Source: Saccharothrix sp. NRRL B-16348
GTDB lineage: Bacteria; Actinomycetota; Actinomycetes; Mycobacteriales; Pseudonocardiaceae
Reading direction: 5' to 3'
Assembly: GCF_001280085.1 (NCBI RefSeq)
Contig: NZ_LGED01000029.1
Location: 1-9,836, forward strand
Length of the DNA stretch: 9,836 bases
A program made the translations under genes and the position numbers. Of this stretch, positions 1 through 4,383 are shown piece after piece. Every line of letters begins with the position of its first letter. The first letter of the stretch is position 1. The notes under the pieces are model-generated. The model ran no database searches. It saw only the letters and a program-made list of their open reading frames with translations, and had not been told where the DNA came from.

Positions 1-159
1 TACCGCGAGGCCGTCACCACCCTGATCGCCCGCGGTGTCGAACTGCCGACGTTGAACAACGGCCCCGCTGAGGCCACCTGGGATCCCGACCTGGCCAAGG
101 TCATGACCACCACGGGCCTGATGGTCACCGAGGAGCACGTGCTGCCGTCACTCCTCTGA
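1..159 (+). CDS. C-terminal end of an unidentified protein (partial)
   Basis: Frame 1 is open from the left edge to a TGA at 157-159 and gives 52 residues ending EEHVLPSLL. Third codon positions are almost all G or C, so this is very probably real coding sequence. The tail has a WDPDLAKVM segment followed by a TTGLMVTEEH turn. This loosely recalls the C-termini of periplasmic substrate-binding proteins of the nitrate/sulfonate/thiamine-precursor ABC type, but the piece is too short to assign and no motif decides it. The start lies outside the window. The next element downstream is transposase debris on the opposite strand, so no operon partner is visible on this side. Confidence 0.6.
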   Translation, partial: YREAVTTLIARGVELPTLNNGPAEATWDPDLAKVMTTTGLMVTEEHVLPSLL

Positions 160-209
160 CGCGAACCGCTTCACGTCCCGCCACCTGCCGAGAATGTCGT
201 CCGTGCAGT

Positions 210-407
210 TCAGGCGGCGTGGTGGTACTCGTCGAGGATGCCGCCCAGTCGTTGCCGTCGGCGGATGTCGAGTCGGATGAGCGCTGCTTGATCGGTGACG
301 GCTGGTGGCAGCGTGCGCAGTGGTCGGGCGTCGGCGATGCCTTGGTGGGGGCGGTGGTTGTTGTAGAAGTGCTCGTACTCGTGCAGGGCGTGGAGTGAGT
401 GTGGGGT
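210..407 (-). pseudogene. C-terminal fragment of an rve-type (integrase core) transposase
   Basis: About 60 residues read on the minus strand from near 398 to a TGA at 210-212. They contain the hallmark C-terminus of actinobacterial DDE transposases of the rve fold: EYEHFYNNHRPHQG, then a proline-rich linker and a final GGILDEYHHAA. The catalytic D, D and E residues and the N-terminal HTH are missing, so the fragment cannot transpose. Upstream homology stops abruptly at 395-407, where the IS630-type element begins in the same reading frame by chance. A longer relic of the same family lies at 7300-7746 in the same orientation (ending GGLINEYRHAA). The two differ in sequence, so they are separate copies and not halves of one gene. 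IS481- or IS3-like family is the best guess. Confidence 0.75.
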
Positions 408-408
408 G

Positions 409-1488
409 TCAAAAGTCGGCCACAGGATCTGACCTGCAATTATTGAGCCGAATGTGTTTACTTGCCTCCAAGATGGCGTAGCGGATGTGCGGTGCCTGGA
501 ATAGCCGCGGACGATGTGCGGCTGGCGTTGGCGGCGACGTAGGAAGTGGCGGGTCTCGTGGGCGAGGCGGTCGACGTTGCGGGCGCGGGAGGCGTTGACG
601 TTGCGTTTGAGGTCCGCGTTGAGCAGCTCGTCGGGGTCCAACTCGGGGCTGTAGCCGGGCATCAGGTGCAGCTCGACCCGGTCGGCGTTGGTCTCCAGCC
701 AGGAGCGGACGGCCTAGCTGCGGTGCACCGGGTGCCGGTCGGCGATGACGTGCACCTTCCGGCCGGACTGGCGTGCCACGCGGTCGAGGAACGAGGTGAA
801 GACGGCGGCGGTGAACCGCTCGGTGAACACGGTGAACCACAGCGCGCCGCGCGAGGCGACCGCGGACATGACGTTGACCCGAAGGCGTTTCCCGGTCACC
901 CGCACGATCGGAGTACGACCCATCGGCGTCCAGGACCGGCCGGGCGGTGCGGCGTCGGAGCGCAGCCCGCACTGGTCGACCCACACGATCGCCGCCCCCT
1001 CGGCCTTGGCGCGTGCTTCGATCGCCGGATAGTCCTCGTCCAGCCACGCGCGCACCGCGGCGGGCTGCTGTTCGTCTGCCCGCCGGGCCGGGCGCTGCGG
1101 GGTGAACCCGTGGCGGCGCAGCCATAATCCGACGCCCTGTTCGGTCATGTCGAACCCGACGACCAGCCTGATCAGCTCGACCACGGCCTGACGTGTCCAC
1201 AGCGGGCCGCCGATCAGCAGTTCCTCGGGCGTGTAGTCGGCCATGCCGTGAACAGGGTGCCCGGTCCTCCGCGTTGACCAGTTCGGCGGGGCCGGGTCGT
1301 CCCTTGCGGGTCGCCAGGCCGTCGCGACCGTCCCGTCGGTAGGCGCGCCACCAGGTGCCCACCGACCGTTCGGATACTCCGAAGACCTCCGCGGCCTGCC
1401 GATAGCCCTCGACCCGACCGGCCTTCAACGCGGCCACCACCCGCAACCGCAGCACCTCACGCTCCGCAGGTGATAACCCAGTGAGCAC
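409..1488 (-). pseudogene. IS630-family transposase, broken by frameshifts and a nonsense codon
   Basis: The minus-strand reading begins at the ATG ending at 1488 with an HTH region (AAEVFGVSERSVGTWWRAY) typical of IS630/Tc1-type transposases. Around 1245-1265 the homology passes to another frame, apparently by two single-base losses. That frame runs from MADYTPEELLIGGPLWTRQ through the first catalytic Asp in VWVDQCG and the second in VIADRHPVH. An in-frame TAG at 714-716 follows. The same frame then continues through the third acidic residue in PGYSPELDPDELLNADLK. A further frame change near 495-505 gives the final segment PHIRYAILEASKHIRL. All three DDE residues survive, but the gene has at least three lesions and should be inactive. 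A programmed frameshift cannot explain the nonsense codon. Confidence 0.85.
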
Positions 1489-1498
1489 CCTCGACCTC

Positions 1499-1512
1499 GA
1501 TCACGAGTGATC
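1499..1512. repeat. GATCAC-GA-GTGATC palindrome in front of the transposase relic
   Basis: A perfect 6-bp-arm palindrome lies just upstream of the transposase start, and another GATCAC follows at 1527-1532 near the inferred element end. This may be part of the element's terminal or promoter region. It lies between the two outward-reading units and could instead be an operator. Nothing further supports either reading. Confidence 0.35.
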
Positions 1513-1673
1513 AACCTACAGGAAGATGATCACTTTCGACTCGATATTCCGAATGGAATGGCAACATCGGGGCCGCCCTTCTGCGGTTTACTACGCGTCG
1601 AAATCCCGATGTCATGCACGTCAACCGAACGGGCGATCATACGCACTCCTGCGGTGGTACTCGATTCGCCGCA

Positions 1674-1692
1674 CCGCCATTGACACTGGCGG
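1674..1692 (+). promoter_or_regulatory. Hairpin covering the ribosome-binding region of the deaminase gene
   Basis: CCGCCA (1674-1679) and TGGCGG (1687-1692) can pair across a 7-nt loop, ending two bases before the chosen ATG at 1694. The only Shine-Dalgarno-like stretch (GGCGGA, 1688-1693) lies in the right arm, so the folded form would hide it. This suggests low or regulated translation of a potentially toxic product, but the stem is short and unproven. Confidence 0.4.
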
Positions 1693-1693
1693 A

Positions 1694-2293
1694 ATGAACA
1701 GGATCGCCCGTGCCGTCCTGACCCTGGTCGTCACGACGCTCGCGTGGCTGACGCTGGCTGCATGCGCAGGGCCGGTCTGCGCCTGCGAGATCCCCAGTCC
1801 GCCCGACGGGCTCGCGGTCGCGGCGAACAGCGAGGAATGGGCGAAGAACCGATTGGCTTTACTGAAAGGGAAGCATCGTACGACAGGCATACTGGTAAGC
1901 GCATCGGACAAGGAGGGGTGGGAGTTCAACAGCAAGTTCAATAAAGACGATGATCCGATGGGTTTATACGCGCAAGGGCGACAACTTTTTATCGAGCGCG
2001 GCCTGATCCGGCCCGAGGCGGACGGCTTTGCATGGCACGTCGAAGGTAAAGCTGCCTTTCTCATGAACCAATACAACGTCCTGAATGCCGTATTGGTCAT
2101 CAACCACCCCGGAGGCCCCTGCGAATACGTATCGGGATCCGGTTGCCTGAATCTCACCGCGCAAGCTATCCCGAAAGGAGCTACCCTGTGGGTGTGGTGG
2201 GGGGATCCCGACGTAGAGCCGCTGACGGTCCAGAAGCGTCCGTTCCACAATCCGGTGGACGACCCGGATAAACGGAAGAAGGGCAGGCGGTAG
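1694..2293 (+). CDS. DddA-like (SCP1.201-family) deaminase with lipoprotein signal, probable toxin
   Basis: A 199-residue protein. Residues 1-24 form a lipoprotein signal peptide: two arginines, a hydrophobic core and an LAAC lipobox with Cys24. The mature part carries the deaminase fold signature of polymorphic-toxin deaminases: HVEGKAA with His115 and catalytic Glu117, then INHPGGPC (Cys143) and Cys151 as the likely other zinc ligands, then LTAQAIPKGATLWVWW. This order (HVE, PC...C, LP-x-G-x-x-L) is that of SCP1.201/DddA-like nucleic-acid cytosine deaminases. The cysteines are C-x7-C, wider than the C-x2-C of Burkholderia DddA. The start was chosen for the signal peptide. The frame stays open upstream to about 1526, but those residues resemble nothing. 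Unlike classical family members it has no long trafficking or RHS-type module. The immunity candidate follows 5 bp downstream. Parts of the gene are AT-richer than the surroundings, suggesting transfer. The substrate (dsDNA, ssDNA or RNA) cannot be read from the sequence. Confidence 0.8.
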   Translation: MNRIARAVLTLVVTTLAWLTLAACAGPVCACEIPSPPDGLAVAANSEEWAKNRLALLKGKHRTTGILVSASDKEGWEFNSKFNKDDDPMGLYAQGRQLFIERGLIRPEADGFAWHVEGKAAFLMNQYNVLNAVLVINHPGGPCEYVSGSGCLNLTAQAIPKGATLWVWWGDPDVEPLTVQKRPFHNPVDDPDKRKKGRR

Positions 2294-2298
2294 ACCCG

Positions 2299-2853
2299 AT
2301 GGAGGTGAACGCGGGAACACTACGCATTCTCGGTCGCATGTCCGACAACCTCGAAGCCCGCGACGCCGACGAACGGCAAAGCCTCGTGGATCTCGCACTC
2401 GAACGGCACGACGAAAGATGGAATATCGTTCTGCAATTCGAGCCGGACTCGAACCGGGCAGCCCGCCCTGTCCCACATGGGCGCCACGAACACCTCCTGG
2501 TGGGGATCCACGGAGACCGTGGCGCCGCCGTGCTCCATAAATTTAAGGACCCGGCCATCGGTGATTTCGTCATCACCGCCACCGTCGGCGAACATCAGTC
2601 AAAAACCCCTTCGCCAGTACCTTTGGACGACAGTGCCGGCATGTATTTCCTCACAGACCGCCTCATTCCGAAAAACGTCCTGCGAAGCGCCATCATCGAG
2701 TACGCACTCACCGGATCGGTATCGAAATCGGTCACGATGACACCCTTCGATTGGCATCGGGACCACTATCAAGTCGAATTCCCCGACGAGCTCCCCACCG
2801 GACACCGATGGCCGACTCCGGGCGAGACCTTCACCGGCGAGCCACCATTCTGA
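2299..2853 (+). CDS. Probable Imm1-family immunity protein for the deaminase
   Basis: A 184-residue soluble protein with no signal peptide, starting 5 bp after the deaminase stop and so probably cotranscribed and translationally coupled. A central beta-rich part (GAAVLHKFKDP, residues 76-86, then FVITATVGE) is followed by LIPKNVLRSAIIEYALTGS (122-140) and a Trp at position 152 in TPFDWH. A late helix of the form P-x-x-x-x-x-x-A-I-x-E-Y-x-x-T-G followed by a conserved Trp is the pattern of the Imm1 family, commonly the neighbour gene of deaminase-type toxins in actinobacteria. The role follows from context and this partial pattern: cytosolic neutralisation of the deaminase in the producer or its kin. 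A second in-frame ATG at 2338 is possible but less well placed. Family assignment is moderate; the immunity role is more secure because of gene order. Confidence 0.65.
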   Translation: MEVNAGTLRILGRMSDNLEARDADERQSLVDLALERHDERWNIVLQFEPDSNRAARPVPHGRHEHLLVGIHGDRGAAVLHKFKDPAIGDFVITATVGEHQSKTPSPVPLDDSAGMYFLTDRLIPKNVLRSAIIEYALTGSVSKSVTMTPFDWHRDHYQVEFPDELPTGHRWPTPGETFTGEPPF

Positions 2854-2929
2854 ACCGATCACACACCGCAGCATCAAGCGGGCACGCCGGAATCCTGTGC
2901 CTCATCGCGAACGCCGCGAGTCCGCTGCG

Positions 2930-3055
2930 GGCCACGGTGGTCCAAGACCCCACCGCCTCACCGAGAGCGCCGTCGAGGTGCTGCAGAGGATGCTCGACGG
3001 CCGCCAGACGGTGACGCGAACCATTCTCAGGCCTGAGGTGTACCAGGTCCGGTGA
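2930..3055 (+). pseudogene. C-terminal coding relic, possibly of a LacI-type regulator
   Basis: A reading frame ending in TGA at 3053-3055 shows a textbook high-GC codon pattern over its last 32 codons: third positions mostly G/C and second positions low in GC. The product ends LTESAVEVLQRMLDGR, QTVTRTILRPEVYQVR. The helix with LQRMLDG, a short loop and a V-x-R-x-x-L-x-P-E-x-x-x-R strand resembles the extreme C-terminus of LacI-family sugar-sensing repressors. There is no plausible start with a ribosome site, and the upstream residues look random, so this is taken as a truncated remnant. It could also be the end of another family. It shares the orientation of the deaminase pair but no visible function. 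Confidence 0.35.
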
Positions 3056-3341
3056 ACATCTCTGGGCTCGATCGGACTCTTCACGGCCGGTCGGCGGCCT
3101 GGTCGTGGTTGTTGTTGGCTGGCTCGGCGCCGGTGGCGGTCGAGGTGCTGCTCGGCCTTCGCCTCGGTCGCGGTGCCGCAGCGTCGACTGCGTGCCGCGT
3201 CGGCTGCCGTGTCGCCTTGGTATCGAGTACCGGGTGCTGGGGCTTGGTGGTCGGTGTCCCGGCGGGTAGTGGTCGCATCAAGCTGCGGCCGGGTAACACC
3301 GGCGGGCCATCGTCCCGGCCATGCGACCACAGGATGAGTTC
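3056..3341. other. Stretch without a convincing gene
   Basis: Open frames exist on both strands only because the sequence is so GC-rich. None combines a start, a ribosome site and coding-type codon usage. The plus strand has G/T-rich low complexity around 3095-3140 (GTTGTTGTTGG and similar). No RNA gene, promoter or terminator could be supported. Confidence 0.5.
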
Positions 3342-3452
3342 ATGGCCTGCCCGGACTGCGACGGCACCGGAGCATGCGGCCCCGAACGTGCCCCTGAGCC
3401 GTGCGAGATGTGCCAGGAGGGCGGGGTGGTGTCTCGGTTCGGGCTGGTGTGA
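3342..3452 (+). CDS. CxxC zinc-ribbon-like microprotein
   Basis: A 36-residue product with two CxxC pairs: CPDCDGTGACG near the start and PCEMCQEGG later. CxxCxGxG is the zinc-binding motif of the DnaJ central domain, and many actinobacterial plasmids and islands encode tiny proteins of this type of unknown function. The ATG at 3342 is preferred because AGGA lies 7 bases before it. An in-frame ATG at 3321 would add MRPQDEF but has no ribosome site. Codon composition is coding-like (third positions about 86% G/C). It may bind zinc and act as a small adaptor or nucleic-acid-binding protein. No partner is evident, and the flanks are non-coding or decayed. Confidence 0.6.
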   Translation: MACPDCDGTGACGPERAPEPCEMCQEGGVVSRFGLV

Positions 3453-3979
3453 CATGCCCGGGTCGACGTCGAGTACGAATCACGTCACGGACCTCACGGT
3501 TGTATTCGTGCGCGCGGTGCTGCTCGGCTACCGCGTCGGGGTGCGCCGCGTCCGGCTGGTCGACGTCGGCTTCGGCGTGGTCGACGTCCTCGGCCGGTGG
3601 GCCCTGGTGGTCGACGCCGTGGTGGGGTTGGCGGTCGCCGGGTCGGTGGCGGCCTGGGCGTGCGCGACGTCGATGTTCGCCGCGTGCACCGCGTTGTCGT
3701 GGTGTTCATCGCGGCCGCGGACCTTGGCCACCGCGTGCCTCGGCCGCGCTGTGTTCACCGCCGTGCGCCGCGGCCGCCGTGGTGGTCGACGTTCTCGGTC
3801 ACCTCGCACTCGCAGGTGGTCGACGTGCGCCTCGTTCGGGCGTCCTCGGCGGCCGCGTGCGGCTCGGCAACAGGGTTCGGGACGTCGTCACGGGTCTCGG
3901 TGTCGAGCGGGAACCCGAGGCCGCATCCGTCAGGGACGCGGCCTCCGTGCACGTGCGCTGCCCGCAGGCCTTCAGCCTG
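3453..3979. other. Low-complexity block with repeated GTGGTCGACG motifs, no secure gene
   Basis: The decamer GTGGTCGACG occurs at 3577, 3607, 3782 and 3816, with CTGGTCGACG at 3556. Spacings of 21, 30 and 34 bases do not all keep one frame. On the minus strand the motif encodes Val-Asp-His, giving a His/Asp/Ala-rich low-complexity reading split over three frames. On the plus strand it encodes Val-Val-Asp. A minus-strand frame at 3755-3952 (ending VDHHGGRGARR) has coding-like third positions but no ribosome site or family match. The best reading is a decayed repeat-rich gene, but no single product can be supported. Confidence 0.4.
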
Positions 3980-4092
3980 GCCTGACCTTCCTCAGCGGAT
4001 CAGGGATCGAAGCACCGGAATGCTCACCCCGAAGCCGACCAGGCCGGCAAGGACCGCGCCTGCGACGGGCCCGCCGCTGAGGAAGGTCAGGC
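3980..4092. repeat. Perfect 19-bp inverted repeat across the 3' end of the small membrane-protein gene
   Basis: GCCTGACCTTCCTCAGCGG at 3980-3998 is exactly complementary to 4074-4092, separated by 75 bases. The right arm encodes the Leu-Thr-Phe-Leu-Ser-Gly part of the minus-strand membrane protein. The left arm contains that gene's stop codon (3992-3994) and the bases just after it. In the transcript it would form a 19-bp stem with the last third of the coding region as the loop. There is no U-tract, so it is not an ordinary intrinsic terminator. Confidence 0.85.
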
Positions 4093-4204
4093 AGCCGACC
4101 ACCGAGCCGATGAAGGCCGCCGCCAGGAGGACGAGGGCGGTGTGCACCGTGAAGAACGGCGCCGGATCGGGCTGGTTCGACGGCGTGCGGCTGGGCGTCG
4201 TCAT
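3992..4204 (-). CDS. Small two-segment membrane protein of unknown function
   Basis: A 70-residue protein with a polar, proline-rich N-terminus (MTTPSRTPSNQPDPAPFF) and two hydrophobic segments: TALVLLAAAFIGSVVGCL, and VAGAVLAGLVGFGVSIPVL joined by a LSGG turn. This predicts a small inner-membrane hairpin. Similar proteins with an FFT...VGxLTFLSGG pattern are common, uncharacterised and small in actinomycetes. The start is well supported: GGAG in GAAGGAGAAGAAAC sits 8 bases before the ATG at 4204. It is divergent from the large HTH-ATPase-repeat gene and shares a 179-bp upstream region with it, so coordinated control is possible. Its 3' end is embedded in the 19-bp inverted repeat described separately. 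Confidence 0.8.
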   Translation of the reverse strand: MTTPSRTPSNQPDPAPFFTVHTALVLLAAAFIGSVVGCLTFLSGGPVAGAVLAGLVGFGVSIPVLRSLIR

Positions 4205-4383
4205 GTTTCTTCTCCTTCGGATGACCGGGGTCCCCAGGGCCGGGCTGGCGGCTGGAGCCGGCATGGGCACCACAGTGCGACTCGAAGGAAGATCAACTCC
4301 CAGTTGCGACGAGCACACTCCGACAGAATCGGCCGACCTGGAACGATCCCCGCCGTGGCCCCCTGTCGGGCAGGATGATTGCG

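Larger units (their letters stand above)
408..1540 (-). mobile_element. Decayed IS630-family insertion sequence (approximate ends)
   Basis: The element is about 1.1 kb, the usual size for IS630-family members, and is built around one degenerate transposase read on the minus strand. The outer ends are inferred. Inward from the left, the sequence starts GTCAAAAGT near 408. Inward from the right, read on the minus strand, it starts GTCGAAAGT near 1540. These are an imperfect short terminal inverted repeat. A TA target duplication, the usual IS630 signature, is not clearly visible at either side, so the exact borders are uncertain. The element abuts the rve-type fragment on its left and the leader of the deaminase gene on its right. 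It may have cut that gene off from its original upstream neighbour. Confidence 0.6.

Noticed and set aside
546..1127. Plus-strand frame across the transposase
   Set aside because: It is antisense to recognisable IS630 transposase residues, with no ribosome site or family match.
1526..1693. Upstream extension of the deaminase to 1526
   Set aside because: The extra residues match nothing, begin inside the presumed IS end, and would bury the lipoprotein signal peptide in the interior.
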